Shown here: piece by piece, positions 17,137 through 25,325 of the stretch
Numbering within the stretch: the stretch's first letter is position 1
Layout of the letters: each line of letters begins with the position of its first letter
Assembly (NCBI RefSeq): GCF_017254915.1
Contig: NZ_JAFKCT010000015.1
Location: 1-54,476 of the forward strand
Origin: Algoriphagus oliviformis
GTDB lineage: Bacteria > Bacteroidota > Bacteroidia > Cytophagales > Cyclobacteriaceae
DNA: 54,476 bases
Direction: 5' to 3'
Notes under the pieces: generated by a model
What the model was told of the DNA's origin: nothing
Databases searched by the model: none
Seen by the model: the letters and a program-made list of their open reading frames with translations, nothing else
Made by a program: the position numbers and the translations under genes

Positions 17137-17574
17137 ATGAAAGCACTTTCCCAAGTAGGCAAATATGGATTAAGGGCCATTCTGTATTTGGTTGCCAACC
17201 CTTCAGAGGGACAGTATATGAGTATCCGGCAGATCTCTGACAACTTGAAATTATCCTTTCATTTCATTACCAAAATTTTCAGGGAACTCACTGAAAAGGG
17301 AATACTCATCTCCTACCGAGGTCCTTCGGGCGGAATTGCCCTAGCCAAGCCCGCCGACCAAATCATGCTGATTGACGTGGTCAAAGCCTTGGAGGGAGAA
17401 GACTACTTTGACAAGTGTCTCATTGGATTGCCGCATTGCGGAATAGCCAAGCCTTGCCCGGTGCATGAGTTTTGGAAAGAAACAAAAATCCAACTTCAGA
17501 AAAACTTTGCCGAAACCAGCCTGGCGACTTTGGGTGAAAAAATCAGAACCCAGGAGGTCAGGCTTGACGAGTGA
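17137..17574 (+). CDS. Rrf2-family regulator upstream of NO reductase (paralogue 2)
   Basis: The 145-residue Rrf2 protein begins MKALSQVGKYGLRAILYL, different from the MFSKA starts of the other three in this window. It has the winged helix (MSIRQISDNLKLSFHFITKIF, then RGPSGGIALA) and the cysteine motif C-X6-C-X5-C (CLIGLPHCGIAKPC, about 92-105). It is the most divergent of the four paralogues. The gene is followed after 66 bases by the quinol NO reductase gene, and matching palindromes lie before both, suggesting an NO-responsive repressor of norB and itself. Confidence 0.9.
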   Translation: MKALSQVGKYGLRAILYLVANPSEGQYMSIRQISDNLKLSFHFITKIFRELTEKGILISYRGPSGGIALAKPADQIMLIDVVKALEGEDYFDKCLIGLPHCGIAKPCPVHEFWKETKIQLQKNFAETSLATLGEKIRTQEVRLDE

Positions 17575-17591
17575 CCTTTTTTTACTCTTTA

Positions 17592-17611
17592 TTAAGATAA
17601 AATACTCTTAA
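17592..17611 (+). promoter_or_regulatory. Candidate Rrf2-type operator before NO reductase
   Basis: TTAAGATAAAATACTCTTAA has perfect six-base arms (TTAAGA/TCTTAA) around eight bases. It lies 29 bases upstream of the norB start codon and shares 13 consecutive bases with the site in front of regulator 2. Confidence 0.7.
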
Positions 17612-17640
17612 ATAGGAATTAATAATTTACTCCTTTGACT

Positions 17641-19977
17641 ATGAAACCCGAACCCAGCCTACTCACCTATTTGATGAAGCCAAAAAACTGGTGGCTTCCC
17701 TTCCTTCTGATCTTTGCGGTCAGCATCACAGGACTGATTTTCATCGGATATCAAACCCATGAGGAGGCTCCACCAATTCCGGATTTTGTCAGTGAGTCAG
17801 GCCAGGTGATCATTTCCAAAGAAGGTATCCTAGCCGGTCAGGAGGTATTTCATCGCTATGCCCTGATGGAATATGGGAGCATGTTTGGAGATGGTGCACT
17901 CCGGGGGCCGGACTTTACAGCCCAAACCCTGCACGTGACTTCGGATGCCATGAAGGAGTTTTACAGGGTGGACACTAAAGCGGAATTAAACGAGCTTGAA
18001 AAATCCGGCATTGAAGAAAATGTCAAAAAGGAAATCAAAATCAACCGATACGATGAAGCAAGCAATCAAGCAAAAGTTTCCTCAGCCCAGTTTTTCGCAA
18101 TTGAAGAAGTCAATAATTTTTATCAAAAGGTCTTTCGGGATTCTGATTTTCCGGAAGCCTTCAAGCCCGTGGGCTATCTGACAGATCCTGAAGAAATCCG
18201 ACAATTAAGCAATTTTTTCTACTGGGGAGCTTGGGTCTGCAGTGTGGAAAGACCCGGCGAAAACTACAGCTATACCCATAATTGGCCTTATGACCCCGAT
18301 TCTGGAAATACGCCCACTCCGTCAACCATGCTCTGGAGTATCATCGGACTTTTCGGATTGGTGTTGGGATTGGGGGCCGTGATGTATTACTATGGGCAGT
18401 TTGAACAGCTGGACGAGGAGTATTATGCGAAAGGAGCCTCGGAAATGGTCACCGAGGATCGACTTAGAAAATTCCATCCAACTCCTACCCAACGTGCCAC
18501 TTTCAAATTCTTCTACGTTGCGATTCTCCTCTTTTTAATCCAAGTACTTGCCGGTGTACTCACGGTGCATGATTTTGTAGGATTCACCACGATCCTCGGA
18601 GTGGATTTGCAGGCCTTGATTCCGATGACCATTTCCCGAAGCTGGCATGTGCAGCTATCCCTTTATTGGATATCTGCCTGCTGGATTGGTATTTCTTATT
18701 TCATCTTACCCCTCCTTGCCAAAGGCGAACCCAAAGGTCAGGTCAAATTGATCAACCTATTGTTTGCGATATTTTTTGTGATGGTCGCAGGATCGGTAGT
18801 CGGCATGTATATGGGACCTCAAGGCATGCTGGGCACCATGTCCAGATGGCTGGGTCACCAAGGTTGGGAATTTGTGGAATTGGGGAGAATTTATCAGTAC
18901 ATGCTCTTGGTCATCTTTGGGCTTTGGGCCTGGACAACTTACCGGGGTTTGAAAGCTGTGGTTCAAAAAGCAAAACCCTGGGAACTTCCAAACTGGCTGA
19001 TCTATGCTGTTGTCTGCATCTTGATCTTGCTGGTTTCTGGTTTTGTCGCCAGTCCCGAGACCAATTTTGTGGTTGCTGATTTTTGGAGATGGATGGTGGT
19101 TCACATGTGGGTAGAGGCATTCTTCGAAGTCTTCACCACGATCATTGTTGGCTACATGATGGTGATGATGGGTTTGGTCAACCGACAGGCAGTTACCAAA
19201 GTGGTTTATTTGGCGGCCCTTCTTTTTCTGGGCTCGGGTTTACTTGGCATCTCTCATAATTTCTATTGGAATGCCAAGCCAGTCGGCACCCTTGCTTTAG
19301 GATCTGTATTTTCTACTCTTCAGGTGGTTCCACTGATACTGCTCACTTTGGAGGCCTGGAGAATGCAAAAAATGCCCTACATCCTCTCCAAAAAGAACCC
19401 AAATGGGGAGCGATCCTCACTTTTCGCCATGCCGGGAGTGTTCCTTTTCCTGCTTGGGGTGAATTTTTGGAATTTCTTTGGTGCAGGAGTATTTGGCCTG
19501 ATCATCAATCTTCCCATTGCCAACTATTACGAGCACGGTACTTACCTCACAGTAAATCATGGGCATGCGGCATTGATGGGGGTTTATGGGAATCTTTCTA
19601 TTGCAGGAATTCTTTTTGCCCTGAGATATCTCGTGGAACCCAAAGCCTGGAACCCCAAACTTGTCACCATTTCGTTCTGGTCCATCAATTTTGGATTGGT
19701 TCTGATGGTCATCCTGGATCTGTTTCCGGCAGGCATTCACCAGCTCTTTACAGTCATGGACAAAGGATACTGGTTTGCCCGATCCCAGGAATTCATTCAA
19801 AGCGCTCCTTTTCAAACCATGACCTGGCTGAGAATCATCGGCGGATCGGTATTCCTGCTGGGAGGAGTCCTGCCGCTCACCTGGATTGTGCTGAAAAGTG
19901 CCCTCAATCTAAAACACAAACGGCCAATTGTCCTGAATCACTTCTTTAGGGAGAAAAAGGAAATCGAAGTTTATTAA
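17641..19977 (+). CDS. norB: Quinol-dependent nitric-oxide reductase, single subunit (qNOR)
   Basis: Reduces two NO to N2O at the membrane using quinol. The 778-residue protein fits the long qNOR form. It has an N-terminal membrane helix (about 17-38), a periplasmic cytochrome-c-like domain without haem motif (about 40-220, GQEVFHRYALMEYGS), then about 13 helices with haem and FeB histidines (SRSWHVQLSLYW, VHMWVEAFFEVF, YLTVNHGHAALMG). The frame opens at a TTG at 17635, but the ATG at 17641 (MKPEPSLL) is chosen. It forms a unit with regulator 2 and an OsmC-like gene. NO produced elsewhere is its substrate, and its N2O feeds NosZ. Confidence 0.96.
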   Translation: MKPEPSLLTYLMKPKNWWLPFLLIFAVSITGLIFIGYQTHEEAPPIPDFVSESGQVIISKEGILAGQEVFHRYALMEYGSMFGDGALRGPDFTAQTLHVTSDAMKEFYRVDTKAELNELEKSGIEENVKKEIKINRYDEASNQAKVSSAQFFAIEEVNNFYQKVFRDSDFPEAFKPVGYLTDPEEIRQLSNFFYWGAWVCSVERPGENYSYTHNWPYDPDSGNTPTPSTMLWSIIGLFGLVLGLGAVMYYYGQFEQLDEEYYAKGASEMVTEDRLRKFHPTPTQRATFKFFYVAILLFLIQVLAGVLTVHDFVGFTTILGVDLQALIPMTISRSWHVQLSLYWISACWIGISYFILPLLAKGEPKGQVKLINLLFAIFFVMVAGSVVGMYMGPQGMLGTMSRWLGHQGWEFVELGRIYQYMLLVIFGLWAWTTYRGLKAVVQKAKPWELPNWLIYAVVCILILLVSGFVASPETNFVVADFWRWMVVHMWVEAFFEVFTTIIVGYMMVMMGLVNRQAVTKVVYLAALLFLGSGLLGISHNFYWNAKPVGTLALGSVFSTLQVVPLILLTLEAWRMQKMPYILSKKNPNGERSSLFAMPGVFLFLLGVNFWNFFGAGVFGLIINLPIANYYEHGTYLTVNHGHAALMGVYGNLSIAGILFALRYLVEPKAWNPKLVTISFWSINFGLVLMVILDLFPAGIHQLFTVMDKGYWFARSQEFIQSAPFQTMTWLRIIGGSVFLLGGVLPLTWIVLKSALNLKHKRPIVLNHFFREKKEIEVY

Positions 19978-19992
19978 ATCAAACCCCAAATT

Positions 19993-20442
19993 ATGCATCA
20001 ACCTACACACGACTATCTGGTTCATCTGGAATGGAACCATGGACGTATCGGACAGCTCAGCAGTCCCGAACTCGAAACATTCATCGAATGTGCTACTCCT
20101 CCGGAATTTCCACATGGAGTACCGGGAATTTGGTCACCCGAACACCTGTTTACCGCAGCGGTGAGCTCCTGCCTGATGACTACATTCCTGGCCGTGGCCG
20201 AACATTCGAATCTTAAATTTGAAAAATTCAGCTGCAAAGCCAGTGGACTTCTGGCTAAAGTGGATGGAAAATGGATGATGACAGAGATCCACCTCTATCC
20301 GGAATTGATCCTTTCTCCGGAAGAAAAAGAGGAACGGGGATTGAAAGTGCTGGAAAAATCCGAAAAGGCCTGCCTGATCTCCCATTCGATCAAATCCGAA
20401 ATCAAACTATTTCCCAAAGTCTTACACTACGCCTTGAACTAA
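19993..20442 (+). CDS. OsmC/Ohr-family protein
   Basis: The 149-residue product has the OsmC fold pattern, with a central helix carrying GIWSPEHLFTAAVSSCLMTTFLA. The first conserved Cys lies in SSC (about 57) and the second in KACLISHSIK (about 128). Such proteins reduce organic hydroperoxides or act on related reactive thiol targets. It lies 15 bases after the NO reductase and ends at a strong terminator, so it is co-transcribed. A role against oxidative or nitrosative by-products is likely, but its substrate is unknown. Confidence 0.87.
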   Translation: MHQPTHDYLVHLEWNHGRIGQLSSPELETFIECATPPEFPHGVPGIWSPEHLFTAAVSSCLMTTFLAVAEHSNLKFEKFSCKASGLLAKVDGKWMMTEIHLYPELILSPEEKEERGLKVLEKSEKACLISHSIKSEIKLFPKVLHYALN

Positions 20443-20470
20443 GGCTAATCAGAAGTAATAAAAGTCAAGA

Positions 20471-20505
20471 AAAGTGCGGGTTTCCATCGACCCGCACTTT
20501 TTTTA
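20471..20505 (+). terminator. Rho-independent terminator after the nor operon
   Basis: The arms AAAGTGCGGG and CCCGCACTTT pair perfectly around TTTCCATCGA and are followed by T-rich sequence. It ends the regulator 2, norB, OsmC transcription unit. Confidence 0.92.
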
Positions 20506-20561
20506 TGGATAAAAGCTCCATCAAGTCTCCATCCAAAAAAGCATAATATACAATTTTTTTA

Positions 20562-20603
20562 TTTTCGATAAATTTGTCGGAAATGAGTTTTGTCATATTT
20601 TTG
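20562..20603 (+). promoter_or_regulatory. Promoter with overlapping operator for regulator 3
   Basis: The palindrome at 20562-20583 has arms TTTTCGATAA and TTGTCGGAAA. TTTG within it (20573-20576) is followed by exactly 19 bases and then TATTTTTG (20596-20603), a full Bacteroidota promoter. The ATG at 20622 follows at a normal distance, which supports that start. Confidence 0.78.
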
Positions 20604-20621
20604 GCCAATCAATATCCTGAT

Positions 20622-21056
20622 ATGTTTTCCAAAGCCTGTGAATACGGAATCAAAGCCATGATCTATGTGGCCACCCAATCCCTCAAAGGAGAGCGGGTCA
20701 AAATCGGCGATATTGTGGAAAAAGTAGGCTCACCTGAAGCTTTCACAGCAAAAATTCTGGGAGACTTGGCCAAAAACGGCTTGATCGAATCCCTTAAAGG
20801 TCCTTATGGAGGCTTCTATATCCGACCCGATCAAATGGAATCCACCAGGATTATCCAAATCGTCTCGGTAATCGATGGAGATTCCATCTTCTTGGGATGC
20901 GGGCTTGGACTGAGCGAATGCAATGCCCAAAAGCCCTGTCCAATGCACTCCAAGTTTGTAAAAATCAGATCTGAATTAAAAAACGCATTAGAATCTACCA
21001 CTTTGCTGGAATTGGCAAATGGAATCAAATCAGGCCAAACTATTTTGGTCCGTTAG
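20622..21056 (+). CDS. Rrf2-family regulator of the cbb3-like operon (paralogue 3)
   Basis: This 144-residue Rrf2 protein begins MFSKACEYGIKAMIYVA. An upstream in-frame TTG and another ATG would place the start inside the promoter, so 20622 is used. The winged helix (VKIGDIVEKVGSPEAFTAKIL, KGPYGGFYI) is followed by the C-X6-C-X5-C motif (CGLGLSECNAQKPC). It is closely similar to paralogues at 10359 and 39689. Its own promoter and the gap before the oxidase genes both carry the same palindrome, so it probably controls itself and that operon. The sensed signal (NO, O2 or iron) cannot be told apart by reading. Confidence 0.9.
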   Translation: MFSKACEYGIKAMIYVATQSLKGERVKIGDIVEKVGSPEAFTAKILGDLAKNGLIESLKGPYGGFYIRPDQMESTRIIQIVSVIDGDSIFLGCGLGLSECNAQKPCPMHSKFVKIRSELKNALESTTLLELANGIKSGQTILVR

Positions 21057-21070
21057 GTCTCATTTTTTTT

Positions 21071-21108
21071 TGAATCTATTTTCGACAATTTTATCGGAAA
21101 TAGATTCA
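21071..21108 (+). promoter_or_regulatory. 38-base near-perfect palindrome before the oxidase operon
   Basis: Arms TGAATCTATTTTCGACAA and TTATCGGAAATAGATTCA pair at 16 of 18 positions around TT. The core (21079-21100) is the same as the operator before regulator 3. The outer arms are an extension found only here. It lies 51 bases upstream of the oxidase subunit I start and 14 bases after the regulator stop. Confidence 0.75.
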
Positions 21109-21159
21109 AAAGCCAATCCTTGAATTGATTTCAGCATTTCGAATAATACCTGCCTCAAT

Positions 21160-22965
21160 ATGAAACGCACTACACTTCTTTTACTGGTTCTGGGTTTGGG
21201 ATTAAGCCAATCCCAGGCTCAAACGGTCCCCAACCCTGCCATCGAACAATGGTGGTCCAGTCCGGGAATCATCGGAACCGCCCTACTCATTGCCTTAGTT
21301 TCTTTAGTTGCCATTCTCATCATCGGATCCCGGCTTTCCGCGCTTTTCCAAGGCCTTCAAAAAAGGGCTGAATCCAGAAAAAAGGAAACGCTAAAGTCCG
21401 AATTGGTGAATTGGGAGGAAGAAGATTTGGACTGGATTTTGGAAAAGCGGAAAGCCGCAAAAAAATACCAACTGACAGGCACCGAACTTACAGGAAAAGG
21501 CAACTCCGATGACAGTCGGGGATTGATTGCCAAGGTCACCCATGATCCTGAAAATCCCCTGGTGGATGAAAAGAAAAAGGAAACCCTCCGCATGGAAACA
21601 CCCAAGCCCCTCAGAAACTTAATGATCTGGTACTTGGGAGCAGCGGTGTTTTGGTTGGTTTTTGGAACCCTGGTCGGCCAATACGTCGGAATGAAATTTA
21701 TCTGGCCTGAAATGGATCAAATCTCCTGGTTATCCTTTGGCAGACTCCGGCCGGTCCACACCAATACGGTATTCTGGGGTTGGGCCTCCATGGCCATGGT
21801 AGGTTTGGGATATTTTGTCATTTCCCGCACCTCCAACACCGGTATTTTCAGCTACAGCCTGGGAAAAATCGCCTGGTACCTCATGAATTCTGCCGTCGTA
21901 TTGGGCAATTTTCTGCTCATGAGCGGCGTAAATAACGGAGGCGGAGAATATCGGGAATACATCTGGCCAGTGGCTTTGCTCTTTGCCTCCGGGTTAATTT
22001 TGACCTTTTTCAATTACTATAAAACCGTTGCCGCCAGAAAAATCTCCGAAATCTATATCTCCAATTGGTACCTCTTAGGCGGACTAATTTGGACCATAAC
22101 TCTGGTAGTGATTGGGTACTTGCCGAGTTTCCAAGATGGCCTCGGAGAAACTGTGATTCAGGGATACTACATGCACCAGGGAGTCGGAATGTGGTTTATG
22201 ACCTTTACGCTGGGCTTGACCTACTATTACCTTCCGACTTCTCTGAACAAACCGATTTATTCCTATTCTCTGGGTGTGCTGGCATTTTGGACACAGATGC
22301 TCTTTTACACGCTGATTGGCACCCATCACTTTGTTTTCAGTCCTTTGCCTTGGTGGTTACAAACCGTTGCGATAGTCTTCAGTGCGGGGATGTTTATCCC
22401 GGTGGTCTCGGGAACAACCAATTTCCTGATGACCATGAAGGGAAGCTGGAGTGCCATTTCCAAAAGCTATGTGCTGCCCTTTTTCCTGGTTGGTGTGGTC
22501 TTTTACTTTGTCGGATCTGCACAAGGAAGCCTGCAAGCTTTCCGTCTGACCAATTTCATCTGGCACTTTACGGACTTCAATGTCGCCCACTCGCACATGA
22601 CCATGTACGGGATCATCACTTTCATCCTCTGGGCCTGCATGTATGCGATTTTACCCAAAGTCACAGGTAAAGAGCCGCCTGCATTGGGTGTCGGGATTCA
22701 CTTCTGGTTGGCTTTCGTGGGACTTTTCGCCTACATGATTTCACTGATGACGGGAGGAACACTCCGTGGGCTCAGTTGGATTGAGGGAGAATCCTTCATC
22801 AATTCTGTGATTTTGATGCAGCCGTTTTGGGTTTGGAGAGCAATCGGAGGCTCCATGATGTTTGTCTCCCACCTGATTTTCGCCTACAATTTTTATGAAA
22901 TGGCAAAAAAAGAGAAGCCTCTTCCTCACAAAATCTCCGCTCCCCTTTCATCCGTCCACGCCTAA
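21160..22965 (+). CDS. ccoN: cbb3-type haem-copper oxidase subunit I (CcoN-like) with long N-terminal extension
   Basis: Catalytic subunit of a terminal oxidase. The 601-residue protein starts with a signal-like segment and a membrane helix (about 36-57). A charged region (about 65-150) absent from classical CcoN follows, then about 12 helices. Haem and CuB ligands are visible: His200 in RPVHTNTVFWGW, His339 in YYMHQGVG, His389-His390 in GTHH, and His477 and His479 in NVAHSHM. Tyr383, six residues before the His pair, is the position of the cross-linked active-site Tyr of cbb3 oxidases. This favours O2 rather than NO as substrate. It opens an operon with a dihaem subunit and small proteins. 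Confidence 0.87.
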   Translation: MKRTTLLLLVLGLGLSQSQAQTVPNPAIEQWWSSPGIIGTALLIALVSLVAILIIGSRLSALFQGLQKRAESRKKETLKSELVNWEEEDLDWILEKRKAAKKYQLTGTELTGKGNSDDSRGLIAKVTHDPENPLVDEKKKETLRMETPKPLRNLMIWYLGAAVFWLVFGTLVGQYVGMKFIWPEMDQISWLSFGRLRPVHTNTVFWGWASMAMVGLGYFVISRTSNTGIFSYSLGKIAWYLMNSAVVLGNFLLMSGVNNGGGEYREYIWPVALLFASGLILTFFNYYKTVAARKISEIYISNWYLLGGLIWTITLVVIGYLPSFQDGLGETVIQGYYMHQGVGMWFMTFTLGLTYYYLPTSLNKPIYSYSLGVLAFWTQMLFYTLIGTHHFVFSPLPWWLQTVAIVFSAGMFIPVVSGTTNFLMTMKGSWSAISKSYVLPFFLVGVVFYFVGSAQGSLQAFRLTNFIWHFTDFNVAHSHMTMYGIITFILWACMYAILPKVTGKEPPALGVGIHFWLAFVGLFAYMISLMTGGTLRGLSWIEGESFINSVILMQPFWVWRAIGGSMMFVSHLIFAYNFYEMAKKEKPLPHKISAPLSSVHA

Positions 22966-22976
22966 TTGACCTGACC

Positions 22977-23975
22977 ATGTTTGATTTTCATAAAAACCAC
23001 AAACTGCTAGTTGCGACAGCTTTCCTGGGATTTGCCATGCTGAGTACAGTCATTGCCGTCATTCCAGCGCTCCAAATGCAAGAAGTGAAGCCGCTTCCCG
23101 GAATGGAAGAATTGAATTCGGAGGAATTGAAAGGCCTGCAAGTCTATGTCTCCGAAAATTGCATGGCCTGCCACACCCAACAAGTCCGGAATATTGAAAT
23201 GGACCAAGTTTGGGGTGAGCGGCCTTCCTTGGCTTCAGATTATTATTACAGCAAACAGCGGATGGATCTTTGGAGGCAATCCCCCTCACTCTTGGGAAGT
23301 GAACGGACCGGACCGGATCTGACTGAGGTCGGGAAAAGACAACCCGGAAAAGAATGGCATCTTCTGCACCTCTACAATCCACGGATTGTAGTCAAAGAAT
23401 CCGTCATGCCAAGCTATCCCTGGCTTTTCGAAGAAAAATCCAAGGCAATGGTGACCCAAAAGGATGAGGTGGTGCCAGTTTCGGCTGAACTGCTCAAAAA
23501 TCCCAATCATCAGTTGGTCGCCAAACCGGAGGCTTTGGCACTGGTGGCCTACCTTCAGTCCTTGGTTCAGGCGGAATTGGGACAAAATCTCGGTCCGGAC
23601 TTTATCCCCTCCACACGAAAGAAACAAGTACCAGCCTCCGGAGCAGAATCCCTCGGCCTCGATGGACTTCAGCTTTATTCGGAAACCTGCTCAGCCTGCC
23701 ATCAGCCTACCGGAGATGGAATTCCGGGCGCATTCCCTCCTTTGGCCGGAAGCGAAATCGTCAACGATCCAGATCCCTCTATCCTGGTCCAGATCATTTT
23801 ATCCGGATACGATGCACGGCCGGAATTTGGTGCCATGCCGGAATTTGGAAGCCTGCTCAGTGACGAAGAAATAGCCGCAATTGCAACTCATGAGCGTAGC
23901 AGCTGGGGCAATCAGGCTCCTGTGGTCACTCCCGAGCAAGTCGCAGAAATCCGAAAATTTATCCTCAACCAATAA
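22977..23975 (+). CDS. ccoO: CcoO/CcoP-like dihaem cytochrome c subunit
   Basis: The 332-residue protein has one N-terminal membrane anchor (about 8-30) and two haem c sites: CMACH (about 62-66) in a CcoO-like domain (LQVYVSENCMACHTQ, then WGERPSLASDYYY) and CSACH (about 238-242) in a C-terminal cytochrome c domain. It looks like CcoO fused to one CcoP-like domain. It delivers electrons to the CcoN-like subunit 11 bases upstream. Classical cbb3 uses one CcoO and one dihaem CcoP, so this compact form is notable. Confidence 0.88.
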   Translation: MFDFHKNHKLLVATAFLGFAMLSTVIAVIPALQMQEVKPLPGMEELNSEELKGLQVYVSENCMACHTQQVRNIEMDQVWGERPSLASDYYYSKQRMDLWRQSPSLLGSERTGPDLTEVGKRQPGKEWHLLHLYNPRIVVKESVMPSYPWLFEEKSKAMVTQKDEVVPVSAELLKNPNHQLVAKPEALALVAYLQSLVQAELGQNLGPDFIPSTRKKQVPASGAESLGLDGLQLYSETCSACHQPTGDGIPGAFPPLAGSEIVNDPDPSILVQIILSGYDARPEFGAMPEFGSLLSDEEIAAIATHERSSWGNQAPVVTPEQVAEIRKFILNQ

Positions 23976-23986
23976 ATCTACCTCAC

Positions 23987-24223
23987 ATGCAACCTTCAGA
24001 AATTTACCTCGAGTCCCTCATCACTTCCACCCCTCAGGAAGGAAGGGATTTGGCCATCAAGTTGGCCAGAAAGTCCATCGCGGCCATTCAAACCGATCCC
24101 GAAACACGAAAAAATCTGAGAGCAAATTATGCTCAGGACACTGCTCAACTGATCGCCTCGGCACAAGTCATAGCGGTGGAGTTTCAGACCATCGCCATGG
24201 CGAATAACTACTGGAAACCATGA
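23987..24223 (+). CDS. Small helical protein of unknown function in the oxidase operon
   Basis: This 78-residue soluble protein is almost entirely helical (PQEGRDLAIKLARKSIAAIQ, then NLRANYAQDTAQLIASAQ), without cysteines, signal peptide or membrane segment. It lies 11 bases after the dihaem cytochrome gene, and its stop overlaps the next start (ATGA). It may be an assembly or regulatory factor. No family is recognised. Confidence 0.65.
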   Translation: MQPSEIYLESLITSTPQEGRDLAIKLARKSIAAIQTDPETRKNLRANYAQDTAQLIASAQVIAVEFQTIAMANNYWKP

Positions 24224-24492
24224 AAGCTTTATTGATTTGTTTTTTGGCATTCTTCGGGTCGGTATTATCGGCCATCGCTTGCGATGTCTGCCAAAGAAAC
24301 CAGCCCAAACTCCTCCAGGACATCAGCCATGGGACAGGCCCACAGGCTCAAAGTGATTATTACATCATTGCCGGAGCGGTGATTTTGGTCCTGCTCACCC
24401 TGCTTTATAGCCTGAAATACCTACTCCGTCCAGGTGAGCAAAATCCCGGACACATCAAAAATTTCATACTAAACCATCATCCCCAGCTATGA
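24220..24492 (+). CDS. Small membrane protein with CXXC after signal peptide
   Basis: The 90-residue product has a signal peptide (about 1-20), then CDVCQRNQP directly at the mature N terminus, and a single membrane helix (about 47-65). The CXXC could bind copper or haem or act in thiol exchange, fitting an assembly role for the oxidase, but this is inferred. It overlaps its neighbours on both sides by 4 bases (ATGA), so translation is tightly coupled. Confidence 0.65.
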   Translation: MKALLICFLAFFGSVLSAIACDVCQRNQPKLLQDISHGTGPQAQSDYYIIAGAVILVLLTLLYSLKYLLRPGEQNPGHIKNFILNHHPQL

Positions 24493-24911
24493 ATGACAAT
24501 CGTAAAATCCGGGTGTTTCTTGACGAGGATCCTGCGCCTTTTGCTGAATTCAGCCCACCGGTCAAGTTTGTCCTTGACACCACCAAGATCCCGGATGGCA
24601 AGCACCAACTCCGGATCGTAGCCCAATCTACCACTGGCAAAGAAGGAGTGAAAACAGTCCCCTTTGAGGTGAGAAACGGTCCTTCCATCGCCGTGGTAGG
24701 ACTTCAGGACGGCGATGTGGTGACTGACCAAGTCCCTGTGACCATCAATTCTTACGGGAGCGAGCGCAATGACTTCTTTCTGATCCGAGGCTCAGAAACT
24801 CCCAAAGGAATCCCGGCCTGGGTCTGGGCGACACTGATCTCCTTTGTTGGTTTTGCCCTGTTTTACTTTATCATGTACTGGAATCCAGATCATTACAAAT
24901 CCTTCTTCTAA
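24489..24911 (+). CDS. Membrane-anchored beta-rich protein of unknown function
   Basis: The 140-residue product has a beta-rich Ig-like region (about 5-105, with two related strands-and-turn units around FVLDTTKIPDGKHQLRIVAQ and VVGLQDGDVVTDQVPVTI) and one C-terminal membrane helix (about 112-132) ending MYWNPDHYKSFF. There is no N-terminal signal, so the orientation is unclear. It lies between ATGA overlap with the CXXC protein and TAATG overlap with the globin gene. It is probably an accessory part of the oxidase. Confidence 0.65.
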   Translation: MNDNRKIRVFLDEDPAPFAEFSPPVKFVLDTTKIPDGKHQLRIVAQSTTGKEGVKTVPFEVRNGPSIAVVGLQDGDVVTDQVPVTINSYGSERNDFFLIRGSETPKGIPAWVWATLISFVGFALFYFIMYWNPDHYKSFF

Positions 24912-25303
24912 TGAACAAATCAGACATCATCGACCTGAGCGACATTCAGGTTTTGGTAGATACCTTTTATGGAAAAGTCCGACAGGACGACTTATTGAAA
25001 GACATCTTTGAAAACGTCATTCAAGACCGCTGGCCGGAGCATTTGGAGAAAATGTACCGGTTTTGGCAAACGGTCCTCCTCGACGAACACACCTACCAGG
25101 GAAGCCCATTTGTTCCACACGCTCATTTGCCTGTGGAAAAAGCCCATTTTGAACGCTGGATTCAACTTTTCTTCGAAACTGTAGATGAGATATTCTCAGG
25201 AGAAAAGGCCGAGCGGGCCAAGTGGCAAGGGGAACGAATGGCCGAAATGTTCCATTTCAAAATCAATTATTACCGAACTTCCACAGTAGATCCCATCTTG
25301 TAG
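24911..25303 (+). CDS. Group III truncated haemoglobin
   Basis: The 130-residue globin has the trHbIII pattern: LVDTFYGKVRQDDLL near the N terminus, then FWQTVLLDEHTYQGSPFVPH and the proximal His in LPVEKAHFERWIQLF (about 78). Such globins bind O2 and NO and are linked to NO detoxification in Campylobacter (Ctb). It overlaps the preceding gene at TAATG, so NO handling is built into the oxidase operon. Confidence 0.9.
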   Translation: MNKSDIIDLSDIQVLVDTFYGKVRQDDLLKDIFENVIQDRWPEHLEKMYRFWQTVLLDEHTYQGSPFVPHAHLPVEKAHFERWIQLFFETVDEIFSGEKAERAKWQGERMAEMFHFKINYYRTSTVDPIL

Positions 25304-25325
25304 TCAAACTCAATCCCACTTCACC

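Noticed and set aside
21160..22965. Possibility that the CcoN-like protein is a NO reductase
   Set aside because: The Tyr six residues before the His pair, needed for O2 reduction in cbb3 oxidases, is present, and the CuB histidines are kept; NO reductases usually lack the Tyr. A side activity with NO is not excluded.
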